64,000 nt of DNA from a virus. A model generated the notes under the pieces. The model saw only the letters and a list, made by a program, of their open reading frames with translations, was not told the DNA's origin and ran no database searches. Both the position numbers and the translations under genes were made by a program. Location of the stretch: positions 19,165-83,164 of IMG/VR virus record IMGVR_UViG_3300009790_002068. One strand, written 5' to 3'. Of this stretch, positions 1 through 8,345 are shown piece by piece. Position 1 is the stretch's first letter. Each line of letters begins with the position of its first letter.

Positions 1-1
1 G

Positions 2-718
2 AAAGATGCTTTTCATTGTCCAAAAGAGAATGGTTTAATTATTCAAGGTGGTAGAGAGATTGTTGCTATTAAAGGTTTGTATATAACTAAGAAACGTTAT
101 GCCGCTTTGATATATGATTTAGAAGGTTCTCGTTTAGATCGTAATGGTCCAGGTAAAGTAAAAGCTATGGGATTAGATCTTAAACGTAGTGATACACCTA
201 AAGTAATACAAGAGTTTTTAAGTGACATATTGTTAGGCGTATTAACAGGTGATGAAAGAGATACTGTAATTGAAAAGATTAGAAACTTCAAACAAGACTT
301 TAAACACAGACCTGCTTGGGAAAAAGGTTCACCAAAACGTTGTAACAACTTAACAAAGTTTACTGAAGCAGAAAGACGTGAGGGTAAAACAAATATGCCT
401 GGACACGTTAGAGCAAGTATGAATTGGAATACATTGTGTAAAATGAATCACGACAAGTATAGTGGTGAAATTATGGATGGACAGAAAGTTATTGTTTGTA
501 AGTTAAGACCAAATCCATTAGGAATGAAAAGTGTAGCATATCCAACAGATCAATTACACTTACCTAAATGGTTTAAAGAATTACCATTTGATGATAGTGA
601 AATGGAACAAACAGTAATAAGCAACAAAGTAGACAACTTATTAGGTGTACTTGATTGGGATTTAGTTAGTGATACTGATACCTCAACTACATTTGATGAT
701 TTGTTTAGCTTTAATTAG
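2..718 (+). CDS. 43: T4-type family B DNA polymerase (gp43), C-terminal part, 5' truncated
   Basis: The reading frame is open from the window edge and runs to a TAG at 716-718; the true start lies outside. Residues after the KKRY motif match, from memory, the palm-thumb part of T4 gp43 (KKRYA, YDLEG, MGLDLKRSDTPK). The protein ends in an acidic, aromatic tail (DDLFSFN), like the gp43 C-terminal peptide that binds the sliding clamp. A candidate clamp gene follows at 2295, which fits. It would replicate the phage genome. An internal TTG at 77 is not a real start, because the homology begins upstream of it. The call is strong for family, partial for length. Confidence 0.9.
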   Translation, partial: KDAFHCPKENGLIIQGGREIVAIKGLYITKKRYAALIYDLEGSRLDRNGPGKVKAMGLDLKRSDTPKVIQEFLSDILLGVLTGDERDTVIEKIRNFKQDFKHRPAWEKGSPKRCNNLTKFTEAERREGKTNMPGHVRASMNWNTLCKMNHDKYSGEIMDGQKVIVCKLRPNPLGMKSVAYPTDQLHLPKWFKELPFDDSEMEQTVISNKVDNLLGVLDWDLVSDTDTSTTFDDLFSFN

Positions 719-725
719 GAGATAT

Positions 726-1457
726 ATGAAAGTAAGTGTAACAGGTAGTAGAGGATTTATAGGCAGTAGGCTTGTAGAACTCTTAAAAGAATCTGGACAC
801 GAAGTAGTAGAATGGGACAAGCTAATTAGCGAAGATCATGATATAGCTAATTGGAGACCCGAAGACTGTGACGTGTTAATTCATTTGGCAGGATTAGCCA
901 ATGTAAGAAAAAGTTTAGAACAACCTGAGGAATACTGGTATACAAATGTTGAGTTAAGTAAGAGCTTATTCTTTTTAGCATTGTCAAGTAATATGAGAGT
1001 AATATATGCTAGTAGCTCTTGTGCTAAACGTTGGTGGTTATCTCCTTACGGTACAAGTAAGAAAGCAATGGAATCGATAGCACCGCCTAGAAGTTTAGGT
1101 ATGAGATTTACAACTGTATACGGACCTGGTAGTAGAAAAGATATGTTAATAGGTCGTATAAGAGATAACAAGTTAGAATATGTTACAGATCATACTAGGG
1201 ACTTTATTCACGTAGATGATGTGTGTAGTGCTATTATAAAAAACCTAAATAACACTATACTATCTGGTGTAATTGATGTAGGTACTGGTGTTGGTACTAG
1301 TGTTCAAGAACTATCACAAATAGCTGGAATGGAAGTTCCATTAAAAGAAGGCGAACCTTGTGAAGCATCAGAAAATGTAGCAGATACAAGACCTTTACTT
1401 GCTACAGGCTGGAAGCCTAAATACAATGTAAAGGATTATGTGGAATCAATAATATGA
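726..1457 (+). CDS. NAD-dependent epimerase/dehydratase (extended SDR)
   Basis: The start at 726 is chosen because AGGAGA sits just upstream; the longer frame from 669 has no ribosome site and overlaps the polymerase. The 243-residue protein opens with a Rossmann glycine motif (TGSRGFIG, residues 6-13) and carries the SDR catalytic pair Tyr108-x3-Lys112 (YGTSK). It probably acts on a nucleotide sugar such as UDP- or GDP-hexose. Its stop overlaps the start of the UDP-glucose-dehydrogenase-like gene by 4 bp (ATGA), so the two are co-translated. It may supply sugars for DNA or surface glycosylation, for instance for the glycosyltransferase at 7245. The substrate is unknown. Confidence 0.85.
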   Translation: MKVSVTGSRGFIGSRLVELLKESGHEVVEWDKLISEDHDIANWRPEDCDVLIHLAGLANVRKSLEQPEEYWYTNVELSKSLFFLALSSNMRVIYASSSCAKRWWLSPYGTSKKAMESIAPPRSLGMRFTTVYGPGSRKDMLIGRIRDNKLEYVTDHTRDFIHVDDVCSAIIKNLNNTILSGVIDVGTGVGTSVQELSQIAGMEVPLKEGEPCEASENVADTRPLLATGWKPKYNVKDYVESII

Positions 1458-2245
1458 AATTTATAGTAGCAGGATATGGATTTGTTGGAAGTGCTATAGG
1501 TGATTTACTAGCTAAAAATCACGAAGTAATTCCAGTTGATCCTAGACTTAATAAAAATAAAATAGAAGATCACATACACAGTTCCGATGGATTGATAATT
1601 GCTGTTAGCACACCAGAAGGAACAGATGGTAAGTGTGATGTATCAAATGTTTGGAATGTTTTACAACAAGTTCGTTGGCCAAAAGACTATGAAGCTAACT
1701 TTGAATATCAAATTCCAATATTAATTAAAAGTACAGTACCTTGGACAGAGTTGGCTAATATGGAAAGGTTTAAGGTAACATACTATCCAGAGTTTTTGAG
1801 AGAAGCAACGGCTAAAGAAGATTTTGTTAACCAGAAGTATTGTATACTTGGAGGTGAGGACACAACGTTTTGGACTGACTTACTTTACAAATCTTTACCT
1901 TTAGTCAAACATATTCACAACTGTACAATAGAAGAAGCAAGTATTGTAAAGTATATGGCTAATAGTTTTCTAGCAACAAAGCTAACGTTCTTTAATGAAC
2001 TGTTTGAACTATGTAGCAAAACAGGAGCCAATTACGATACAGTAAGCAACTTATTGGGATTGGATACAAGAATTGGAACAGGTCATACTACAGTACCTGG
2101 GCCAGACGGCAAATATGGTTGGGGAGGTCATTGTTTTCCAAAAGACACCCAAGCATTACTAACTGTAGCGAAAGATTTAGATGTCAATCTTTCGTTATTA
2201 AAATCGGCGATTGAATCGAATAAAAATCACCGAAAAAAGACTTGA
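1454..2245 (+). CDS. UDP-glucose/GDP-mannose dehydrogenase family, C-terminally short
   Basis: This is an NAD-dependent oxidase of nucleotide-sugar C6. It shows an N-terminal Rossmann motif (GYGFVG, residues 7-12), the FLREATA signature near 114-120, and the catalytic cysteine Cys227 in GGHCFPKDT. At 263 residues it is much shorter than usual family members (about 390-450). The whole C-terminal UDP-binding domain seems to be missing, since the frame stops about 30 residues after the catalytic motif. It may be a compact phage version, may need a partner, or may use another substrate. It overlaps the upstream epimerase by 4 bp. An early-type promoter begins inside its last codons. Confidence 0.85.
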   Translation: MKFIVAGYGFVGSAIGDLLAKNHEVIPVDPRLNKNKIEDHIHSSDGLIIAVSTPEGTDGKCDVSNVWNVLQQVRWPKDYEANFEYQIPILIKSTVPWTELANMERFKVTYYPEFLREATAKEDFVNQKYCILGGEDTTFWTDLLYKSLPLVKHIHNCTIEEASIVKYMANSFLATKLTFFNELFELCSKTGANYDTVSNLLGLDTRIGTGHTTVPGPDGKYGWGGHCFPKDTQALLTVAKDLDVNLSLLKSAIESNKNHRKKT

Positions 2246-2271
2246 CATATAGGCATGGTTTAAGTTATAAT
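2242..2271 (+). promoter_or_regulatory. Sigma70-like early promoter for the clamp gene
   Basis: TTGACA (2242-2247), an 18-base spacer and TATAAT (2266-2271), 24 bases before the clamp start. TATAGGCATG occurs twice, at 2248-2257 and 2271-2280, 23 bp apart on either side of the -10, and could be a tandem protein site. The -35 box overlaps the stop codon of the preceding gene. Confidence 0.8.
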
Positions 2272-2294
2272 ATAGGCATGAATGGAGAAAATCA

Positions 2295-3026
2295 ATGAAA
2301 GATTATTTACAAGATATAGTGTTACATACACACGGACTAGGTTTTATTGATCTAGTTAAGATTGAAGGCACTGACGAGGCAACAACATTAGAAGGTTTAG
2401 CAGAAGACCGTAGTGTTATTGTTAAAGCAACCTTTAAAAATACAGTAGCAGAGTTTATAGGTACGTTTGGTATGCCAAACTTAAACAAGTTAGACTTGCT
2501 ATTGAAAATACCAGTTTACAAAGATAAAGCTAAACTAGAATTGTTACGTCAAGAACGTAATGGTACAGATGTTCCAGTAGGAATTCATTTTGAAAACGAA
2601 ACAGGTGACTTTAAAAATGATTATCGTTTTATGACAAGCGAGATTATTAATGAGAAACTAAAGTCAGTTAAGTTTAAAGGTGTTGAATGGAATGTAACTG
2701 TACAGCCAACTGTAGCATCAATACAACGTTTGGCATATCAGGCTCAAGTTCATGCTGAAGAAACAACATTTATTGCTAAAACAGAAGATGGACATCTTAA
2801 GTTTTACTTTGGTGATCATTCTACTCATGCTGGTAACTTTGTATTCCAACCAGATGTAGAAGGTAAAATGACACATGGTTGGGCATGGCCTGTATTACAA
2901 TTACAACAAATTCTAAAACTGCCAGGTGATAAAACTATGATGTTTAGTGATCAGGGTGCCGCTCAAATTAATGTTGATAGTGGTATTGCTGTTTACGAAT
3001 ATATTCTTCCAGCACAGAGCAAGTAA
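2295..3026 (+). CDS. 45: Sliding clamp, T4 gp45-like (DNA polymerase processivity factor)
   Basis: The 243-residue size, the position just after gp43, and the stretch of alternating strands ending in GIAVYEYILP suit a gp45-type trimeric clamp. Similarity is to marine T4-like versions as I remember them; the match to T4 itself is weak by eye. The clamp tethers gp43 to DNA and, in T4, also activates late transcription, which matters here because late-type promoters are present. It has its own early promoter at 2242. I see no clamp-loader genes (44/62) beside it. A profile search is needed for certainty. Confidence 0.6.
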   Translation: MKDYLQDIVLHTHGLGFIDLVKIEGTDEATTLEGLAEDRSVIVKATFKNTVAEFIGTFGMPNLNKLDLLLKIPVYKDKAKLELLRQERNGTDVPVGIHFENETGDFKNDYRFMTSEIINEKLKSVKFKGVEWNVTVQPTVASIQRLAYQAQVHAEETTFIAKTEDGHLKFYFGDHSTHAGNFVFQPDVEGKMTHGWAWPVLQLQQILKLPGDKTMMFSDQGAAQINVDSGIAVYEYILPAQSK

Positions 3027-3031
3027 GTACT

Positions 3032-4495
3032 ATGAGTGACTTACCCACTAATCTAACAGAATCACAAAAAGATTATGCTATCTTTTTGCCTGCTTTAAGC
3101 TCGTTTTATTCTACGTTTGTTGGTAAGCAACGTTACGAAGAATACACAGCCAACAATAGAATTCCATCTAATATGAATGGACTTGTTGAAAGTGGCAACT
3201 GGTTAGAACCAGCGGCCGGCTTATGGCAATATAAATGGAGCCTATACTCGGCAGGACACGCCAATTTAGATATTGGACAAGTACCAAAAGAAGATATGAC
3301 CAGGAACAGAGACCGTGACAACAGTTGGTTGTTAGGTGACTCAGGTGGCTTCCAAATTGGTAAAGGTAAGTGGGAAGGTGACTGGAGAGCTAATAGCGGT
3401 TGTGCTAAAGCACAAAAGAAACGTGAACAAGTGTTGGCATGGATGGACGAGTACATGGACTATGGAATGGTACTTGATATTCCAGCCTGGGTATCACGTT
3501 CTCCAGAAGGTGCTAAAGCTAGTAATATTAGTTCCTATCAAGAGGCTGTAGAAGGCACAAAATTTAATAACGAATACTTTATTAAAAATCGTAACGGTAA
3601 CTGTAAGTTCTTAAATGTATTACAAGGTGAGAACTTTGCTCAAGCAGATGACTGGTACGAACAAATGAAACACTTCAGTGATCCTAAAGTTTATCCAGAC
3701 AATCATTTTAATGGTTGGTCAATGGGTGGACAGAATATGTGTGATATACATCTAGCATTGAAACGTTTAGTAACATTACGTTTTGATGGTTTACTTGAAC
3801 AAGGTAAACAAGACTTCATGCATTTCTTAGGAACTTCTAAATTAGAATGGGGTGTTATGTTAACTGCCGTCCAACGAGCTGTACGAAAATATCACAATCC
3901 AAGTTTTACAATAACTTATGATTGTGCTTCTCCGTTCTTATGTACAGCTAATGGACAGCAATATACTAATTGGCGTTTGGATCACAAAGGTAAATGGTCT
4001 TACATTATGGAGCCTGCTCCAGATGATAAAGGCTTTGCTCAAGATACAAGACCTTGGGATGAAGAGTGTGAGAAACATCATACAAACTGGTTTCCTAGCC
4101 CACTATCAGAGGGACTGAAAGTTAATGATGTTTGTATATATGCTCCAGGTGATACAAACAAAAATAATAAAGAAGGCAAGACAAGTTGGGATAGCTTTAG
4201 CTATTTCTTAATGATGAATCATAATGTGTACACACATATTAGATCAGTACAAGAAGGCAATAAAGCAATGGACTCTGGTTCATATCCTGCTTGGCTTGTT
4301 AATGAAACGATCACACGTGAATCAGTAGCAGAAGCAATAGATCAAGTATTTGCTATTGACAATCGTGACGAGGCATTAGCCTTTATAGATCACAATACAA
4401 AACTTTGGATGAGAGTTCCTGGTACAAGAGGTGCTATAGGTAAGAAGACAATTAATGCTTCATCTCAATTCAATGCTTTATTCGAGGAGGAATAA
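3032..4495 (+). CDS. DpdA-like tRNA-guanine transglycosylase homolog for 7-deazaguanine DNA modification
   Basis: This 487-residue protein carries the TGT-family signature DSGGFQ (residues 103-108) and a later GWSMGG and HFLGTS. These resemble the phage DpdA branch, which swaps guanine in DNA for preQ0 or a derivative, rather than host tRNA Tgt (about 375 residues with a C-terminal Cys3His zinc site, not seen here). The window also encodes FolE, QueD, QueE, two QueC and a queuosine-precursor transporter, so its substrate can be both made and imported. It starts 5 bp after the clamp stop. The role in DNA rather than RNA is inferred from context and family branch. Confidence 0.8.
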   Translation: MSDLPTNLTESQKDYAIFLPALSSFYSTFVGKQRYEEYTANNRIPSNMNGLVESGNWLEPAAGLWQYKWSLYSAGHANLDIGQVPKEDMTRNRDRDNSWLLGDSGGFQIGKGKWEGDWRANSGCAKAQKKREQVLAWMDEYMDYGMVLDIPAWVSRSPEGAKASNISSYQEAVEGTKFNNEYFIKNRNGNCKFLNVLQGENFAQADDWYEQMKHFSDPKVYPDNHFNGWSMGGQNMCDIHLALKRLVTLRFDGLLEQGKQDFMHFLGTSKLEWGVMLTAVQRAVRKYHNPSFTITYDCASPFLCTANGQQYTNWRLDHKGKWSYIMEPAPDDKGFAQDTRPWDEECEKHHTNWFPSPLSEGLKVNDVCIYAPGDTNKNNKEGKTSWDSFSYFLMMNHNVYTHIRSVQEGNKAMDSGSYPAWLVNETITRESVAEAIDQVFAIDNRDEALAFIDHNTKLWMRVPGTRGAIGKKTINASSQFNALFEEE

Positions 4496-4500
4496 TGATA

Positions 4501-4692
4501 ATGGCAACTGGCAGAAACACTAAAAAAGCTAAAAAGTTATCAGCAGTTTTTGATCACTTTAGTAAAAAAGAAATAGACAATATGACTACTGAAAAGAAAG
4601 ATCAGTGGAATCGCTATTTTGAGAAAGGTGGTAAAATTGAAAAACTACCTTCTCATATAACAAAAGATATGTTAGAAAAATGGAAGTTTTAA
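4501..4692 (+). CDS. Small basic protein, unknown
   Basis: 63 residues, rich in Lys, with the segment DHFSKKEIDNMTTEKKDQW. I chose ATG 4501 because AGGAGG at 4485-4490 is ideally spaced from it; ATG 4495 is only 4 bases away. It sits between the DpdA-like gene and another unknown gene and ends one base before the next start, so it is co-translated with that module. No function is recognised. Confidence 0.7.
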   Translation: MATGRNTKKAKKLSAVFDHFSKKEIDNMTTEKKDQWNRYFEKGGKIEKLPSHITKDMLEKWKF

Positions 4693-5214
4693 GTGAAACG
4701 TGAGTATTCAGGTACAGTTAAAAACAATGTAAACCTTTTTGTAGGCACAGAAGTTGAAAAGACTATTGCTTATGAAAAACGTACATTATTTGTAGTTGGT
4801 ATTCAAAATATTGATTATCTAGAGAAAGTATACGAACAAGAAAAGTGTGAACACATATTCTTTGGTGCTAACCATTCTTTAAGATCACGTGATGGTGACT
4901 GGGAAAGGTGGGAATCAATGATTACACATTTTCTTAAGAAAGGTATATTATGTTCTCTAGATATTCCATACGAAGGTTCAAGTTATATACTTGATACGGC
5001 AGTAGTTAAGTATGATAATTTCATTCCACAATTAAGAGTACCTATTCCACACATTCAAGAATGGCCTGCTAATACTATGGTTAAGATTGATGATATAGGT
5101 TATGACCAAACTAATCCCGGTGTATGGTGTCACAGTTTAGAAGACTTAATGGATGGCAACAAATTTACTTGTTGGGACAGATACACTAAAGACAAGGAGA
5201 TTGAAAATGAGTAA
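4693..5214 (+). CDS. Conserved-looking phage protein of the deazaguanine module, unknown
   Basis: 173 residues, starting with GTG directly after the previous stop. The N-terminus (VNLFVGTEVEKTIAYEKRTLFVVG) suggests a compact alpha/beta domain, with HIFFGANHS and WCHSLEDLMDGNKFTCWDRY further on. It lies directly downstream of the DpdA-like gene, so a role in base modification or its regulation is possible, but that is context only. It overlaps the next gene by 8 bp. Confidence 0.7.
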   Translation: MKREYSGTVKNNVNLFVGTEVEKTIAYEKRTLFVVGIQNIDYLEKVYEQEKCEHIFFGANHSLRSRDGDWERWESMITHFLKKGILCSLDIPYEGSSYILDTAVVKYDNFIPQLRVPIPHIQEWPANTMVKIDDIGYDQTNPGVWCHSLEDLMDGNKFTCWDRYTKDKEIENE

Positions 5215-5404
5215 AGTAAAAACTCGAATTAGAAGTTTACAAGAAAAGCATAAAGAACTTGATCGTCTAACAACAGACGCTGAACAAGAACGTAATGCTG
5301 ATCGATCAACTAAAGGCAAATGGAATTTAGTAGAACTTAAAAAAGAAAAGTTGGCAATTAGAGACGAAATTAATCGTTTAAGATTATCGGAGAAAGACGA
5401 CTAG
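5207..5404 (+). CDS. Small coiled-coil protein, YdcH/DUF465-like
   Basis: The start at 5207 follows AAGGAG at 5193-5198; the longer frame from 5153 lies inside the previous gene. The 65-residue product is almost all helix with heptad-like Leu/Ile spacing and ends in LKKEKLAIRDEINRL, close to the YdcH (DUF465) pattern. YdcH-type proteins are small cytoplasmic helical hairpins of unknown role. Confidence 0.65.
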   Translation: MSKVKTRIRSLQEKHKELDRLTTDAEQERNADRSTKGKWNLVELKKEKLAIRDEINRLRLSEKDD

Positions 5405-5412
5405 GTACATAA

Positions 5413-5718
5413 ATGAGTATGTATATGAAAGTCCGTAAGATAGATAATCGTAACAAACTATACGGCGAGTTTGACTATCAAATAAGAGTTCCAGTAAATA
5501 TGTTTTTAGAAATTAGAGCTTGGTGTTGGGAAACTTGGGGACCTTCAATAGAATACTTTTGGTATAATGATTACCGAAGAAGTTATGAATGTAATAGTAG
5601 TTGGTGCTTTGATACAGGATATTCAAACACTAGATTAAGAACAGGTATAATATACCTAGCAACTGACGTAGAAATAAATCTATTCTATTTAAAGTTTGGA
5701 AACAGAAAGAATAGATGA
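5413..5718 (+). CDS. Hypothetical protein, aromatic- and cysteine-containing
   Basis: 101 residues with many Trp and Tyr (WCWETWGPSIEYFWYNDYRRSYE) and two Cys in the middle. There is no signal peptide or membrane helix. It overlaps the next gene by 4 bp (ATGA). Function not recognised. Confidence 0.6.
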   Translation: MSMYMKVRKIDNRNKLYGEFDYQIRVPVNMFLEIRAWCWETWGPSIEYFWYNDYRRSYECNSSWCFDTGYSNTRLRTGIIYLATDVEINLFYLKFGNRKNR

Positions 5719-6053
5719 GCTGTTTATCTTTATTAGTAGCATTGTCGTTACACGTCGGCCTTGAAGGAAATTACAATAATTTTCACCCTCACGCCAGATG
5801 TCAAGTAGACAATCAATTATATGGAGTATACTATAATAGTGAAGAAACAATTTCAGCTTATGGTGGATTGGAATTTAATGCTCCATTTGAAAGTACACTT
5901 GAGGTTGGTTTGGTAACAGGTTACTCTGGAGCACCGGTTGTTCCAATGGCACGATTAACTAAAGACAATTGGTTTGTTGCTCCGTCATATGAAGTAGCAC
6001 CTGGTGATAATAATTGGGGGATAACTTTTGGATATGAATTCAAAATATGGTAA
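5715..6053 (+). CDS. Exported beta-rich protein, possibly a small outer-membrane-like barrel
   Basis: 112 residues. A short hydrophobic start (MSCLSLLVALSLHVGLEG) could act as a signal peptide. The rest alternates polar and aromatic residues and ends in NNWGITFGYEFKIW, a terminal aromatic strand like those of outer-membrane barrels. Two cysteines are present. It closes the transcription unit before the promoter at 6062. The function could be host-surface modification, but this is a guess. Confidence 0.55.
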   Translation: MSCLSLLVALSLHVGLEGNYNNFHPHARCQVDNQLYGVYYNSEETISAYGGLEFNAPFESTLEVGLVTGYSGAPVVPMARLTKDNWFVAPSYEVAPGDNNWGITFGYEFKIW

Positions 6054-6061
6054 CATAAAGG

Positions 6062-6090
6062 TTGACATTTGTATTACAATTTAGTATACT
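6062..6090 (+). promoter_or_regulatory. Sigma70-like early promoter
   Basis: TTGACA (6062-6067), exactly 17 bases, TATACT (6085-6090), only 7 bases before the ATG of the next small gene. The transcript would be nearly leaderless for that gene, which has no clear Shine-Dalgarno sequence. Confidence 0.8.
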
Positions 6091-6097
6091 ATAGACA

Positions 6098-6271
6098 ATG
6101 AAACGTAAAGTATCAAAAAAAGAAACAACTCAAGAACAATGGCTTAAAGGCTATTGGAAATGGAAAAATAAGAATTTAATACACATAGCAGATGACGGAA
6201 CAGTAGTTGAACACAAAGATTGGGTTTGGTTACAAGAACATAAAAAGAAAAACAAAAAGCGAGGGAAATAA
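6098..6271 (+). CDS. Small basic Trp-rich protein, unknown
   Basis: A 57-residue frame directly behind a strong promoter. It starts MKRKVSKKETTQEQWLKGYW and ends in a Lys/Arg-rich tail. Its stop overlaps the next start (TAATG at 6269-6273). The promoter, basic composition and coupling suggest an early host-takeover or nucleic-acid-binding protein, but no family is recognised. Confidence 0.65.
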   Translation: MKRKVSKKETTQEQWLKGYWKWKNKNLIHIADDGTVVEHKDWVWLQEHKKKNKKRGK

Positions 6272-6747
6272 TGGAATCACAGATGAGACAAGTAGCAATG
6301 GCAGAAACCAGTAGCGACATTAAACAAAAAGCTAAAAAAATGGTCTGGGTTACGTTTAAAAAGGAAGGTATTCATAAATACCCTGCGGCATTGGACGATC
6401 CAAAGCTGGCAACAGGAGATTGGGACGATGTATCGTTTCTTGGCTATCCTCACCGTCATATTTTTCATTTCAGGGTGTGGATCGAAGTGTTCCACGACGA
6501 TAGAGATATCGAATTCATCCAGTTCAAAAGATGGCTCGAAAGACTCTACTCTACAGGAACAAGTAGTAACGGAGATAAAGGAGAGGGCTCAGCCGACTCT
6601 GAAGTGCTCCTACTAGACTACAAATCATGTGAAATGATTTCAGACGAACTTTTTGACAAAATTACTGAACGCTATCCAGGTCGTTCAGTTTGGATCGAAG
6701 TCTCCGAAGATGGAGAGAACGGTTCTTTTATTCCTTACAACATATGA
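6271..6747 (+). CDS. Conserved-looking phage protein, unknown
   Basis: 158 residues. The core has strongly patterned sequence (RHIFHFRVWIEVFHDDRDIEFIQF, LLLDYKSCEMISDELFD, VWIEVSEDGENG) and looks like a soluble alpha/beta enzyme-like fold. I remember similar sequences in marine T4-like phages but cannot name a function. A second frame with a lipoprotein signal lies inside it (6428-6616). Bases 6440-6620 are richer in C-ending codons than the neighbours, as expected for dual coding. Confidence 0.75.
   Translation: MESQMRQVAMAETSSDIKQKAKKMVWVTFKKEGIHKYPAALDDPKLATGDWDDVSFLGYPHRHIFHFRVWIEVFHDDRDIEFIQFKRWLERLYSTGTSSNGDKGEGSADSEVLLLDYKSCEMISDELFDKITERYPGRSVWIEVSEDGENGSFIPYNI
6428..6616 (+). CDS. 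Possible overprinted lipoprotein (o-spanin-like) nested in another frame
   Basis: This 62-residue frame lies wholly inside the 6271-6747 gene. It has its own AGGAG at 6414-6418, 9 bases before the ATG. It has a hydrophobic signal segment (residues 3-15) and a lipobox ending at Cys17 (FISGC), then a Ser-rich, Gln/Glu-containing tail. Small lipoproteins encoded out of frame inside another gene are typical of Rz1-type outer spanins that help lysis. The host frame is not an inner spanin, which is unusual. Chance is still possible. Confidence 0.4.
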   Translation: MYRFLAILTVIFFISGCGSKCSTTIEISNSSSSKDGSKDSTLQEQVVTEIKERAQPTLKCSY

Positions 6748-6766
6748 TAGACAAAGGATTTAAAAA

Positions 6767-6985
6767 ATGGAAAAGCAAGTTGAACAGGTCTTCAGTGACC
6801 TCGATGGATACAAACGATTCTGTATTCAATTTGGCTGGGTATTTAACGAAGCAGACTTGTACAATAGTAACAAAAAGTCTTACAAAAGCTATATGGACTT
6901 TAAAGAAGGTAAAAGGGTTCCTAACAACTGGGTTAAGGACCAAAAAAACATTGGTAAACGTAAATGGATTATAAAAAAGAAATAG
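6767..6985 (+). CDS. Small hypothetical protein
   Basis: 72 residues with a DLDGYKRFCIQFGWVFNE start and a Lys-rich end. It overlaps the next gene's start by 22 bp. The overlapping frame from 6690 was judged a shadow because of its weaker composition. No function recognised. Confidence 0.6.
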   Translation: MEKQVEQVFSDLDGYKRFCIQFGWVFNEADLYNSNKKSYKSYMDFKEGKRVPNNWVKDQKNIGKRKWIIKKK

Positions 6986-7248
6986 TGCTGGATATTTCTA
7001 AATACAGTAATAGACATCCATGGAATACAGATGCCCAAGGTAATAGCATTGAGGGAGGTGCCCTTAATGCCAATTATACATTAGTTGATGCTGTTGGTAA
7101 CGTATGTAACCAACTAGGTAAACATGGTTATACATATGGCAAAGACTTTGTATGGGACGATAATGCTTGGACAGATGATATGGACGATGCTATATCAGTC
7201 AAGTATAATGATCCTAAAATAGAAACTTTATTAGGTATAAAAGGATGA
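6964..7248 (+). CDS. Hypothetical protein upstream of the glycosyltransferase
   Basis: 94 residues, acidic, with NRHPWNTDAQGNSIEGG and a C-terminal WDDNAWTDDMDDAI. It overlaps the following glycosyltransferase-like gene by 4 bp (ATGA), so translation is coupled. No family recognised. Confidence 0.65.
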   Translation: MDYKKEIVLDISKYSNRHPWNTDAQGNSIEGGALNANYTLVDAVGNVCNQLGKHGYTYGKDFVWDDNAWTDDMDDAISVKYNDPKIETLLGIKG

Positions 7249-8312
7249 CAGTATACATTGTAGACATTGAGGCTGTAGATACTCGTTACACTAAACAGTG
7301 GAAAGAGCATTTACCTAAACAACTAGGTGAACACTATAACGGCGGCGATGTTGTAGTAATTAGTGGAGGAGAAACTCCACAAGCAACTACACCAGGTGCT
7401 TTTTTAAACTTTGGTGGAACAAATGTTTACAAGTCTAATCAATTAGAACAAATTGGTACTATGTTTTGTGAAGGTAAAATCAAAGATGGTGATTACTTTT
7501 TATATACAGATGCTTGGAATCCTACAGTAATACAGTTAAAGTATATGGCGTCATTACTTGGTGTTGATATTAGAATTGGTGGTATGTGGCACGCCGGCAG
7601 TTATGATCCACAAGACTTCTTAGGTAGACTAATTGGAGATGCTTCGTGGGTTAGAAATGCTGAAATGAGTATGTATGAATGTTATGATGATAATTTCTTT
7701 GCTACAAAGTTTCATATTGATTTATTTACAAATACATTTTGGAATGATGACAGAGATATAGATAGACAACTGTTACACAGTATTAAACAAGTTGGTTGGC
7801 CTATGGAGTATTTAAAAGAAACTCTTGAGCCATATAAAGGTGCTCCAAAATATAATACTATTGTATTCCCACACAGAGTAGCACCAGAAAAACAACCAGA
7901 AATTTTTAAAGATTTGGCAGAGAGTATGCCACAATATAATTGGGTAATAGCACAAGACAAGCAATTATCTAAAGATGAATACCATAAACTACTAGCTACA
8001 AGTAAATTAGTCTTTAGTGCTAATTTACAAGAAACATTAGGTATAAGCTGGTACGAGGGTTCTTTGGTAGGTACACTACCATTAGTACCCGACAGGTTAA
8101 GTTACAGTGAAATGGCGACACCTGATGTATTATATCCTAGCGAATGGACAGAGTCGTGGGATAGTTACATAAAACATAAAGACAAGCTAATAGCACATAT
8201 TGATAAAATGATGACACTAAATGATTATGAATCAGTATGTGATCAATTAGCAAAGAAAGTAGATAAGTTTTTTGATGGCAAAAGACTTTATGAAGCAACA
8301 GAAACCTTTTAA
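7245..8312 (+). CDS. Glycosyltransferase-like protein (GT-B, GT4-type)
   Basis: 355 residues. The C-terminal half has the layout of a GT-B donor domain: FPHRVAPEKQPEIFKDL near 208-225, then VFSANLQETLGISWYEGSLVGTLPLVPD near 258-285, where Glu residues would hold the nucleotide sugar. It follows an epimerase/UGD pair by 5 kb and precedes FolE by 34 bp. Targets could be modified bases in phage DNA, as in T4, or host surface sugars. Linkage to the deazaguanine genes makes DNA worth testing, but the sequence alone does not decide. Confidence 0.65.
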   Translation: MTVYIVDIEAVDTRYTKQWKEHLPKQLGEHYNGGDVVVISGGETPQATTPGAFLNFGGTNVYKSNQLEQIGTMFCEGKIKDGDYFLYTDAWNPTVIQLKYMASLLGVDIRIGGMWHAGSYDPQDFLGRLIGDASWVRNAEMSMYECYDDNFFATKFHIDLFTNTFWNDDRDIDRQLLHSIKQVGWPMEYLKETLEPYKGAPKYNTIVFPHRVAPEKQPEIFKDLAESMPQYNWVIAQDKQLSKDEYHKLLATSKLVFSANLQETLGISWYEGSLVGTLPLVPDRLSYSEMATPDVLYPSEWTESWDSYIKHKDKLIAHIDKMMTLNDYESVCDQLAKKVDKFFDGKRLYEATETF

Positions 8313-8345
8313 TGGCAATCCACTGCCTTAACATCGGAGTAATAA

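Noticed and set aside
6690-6974. 94-residue plus-strand frame
   Set aside because: It overlaps two better-supported genes in other frames and has no ribosome site at its start.
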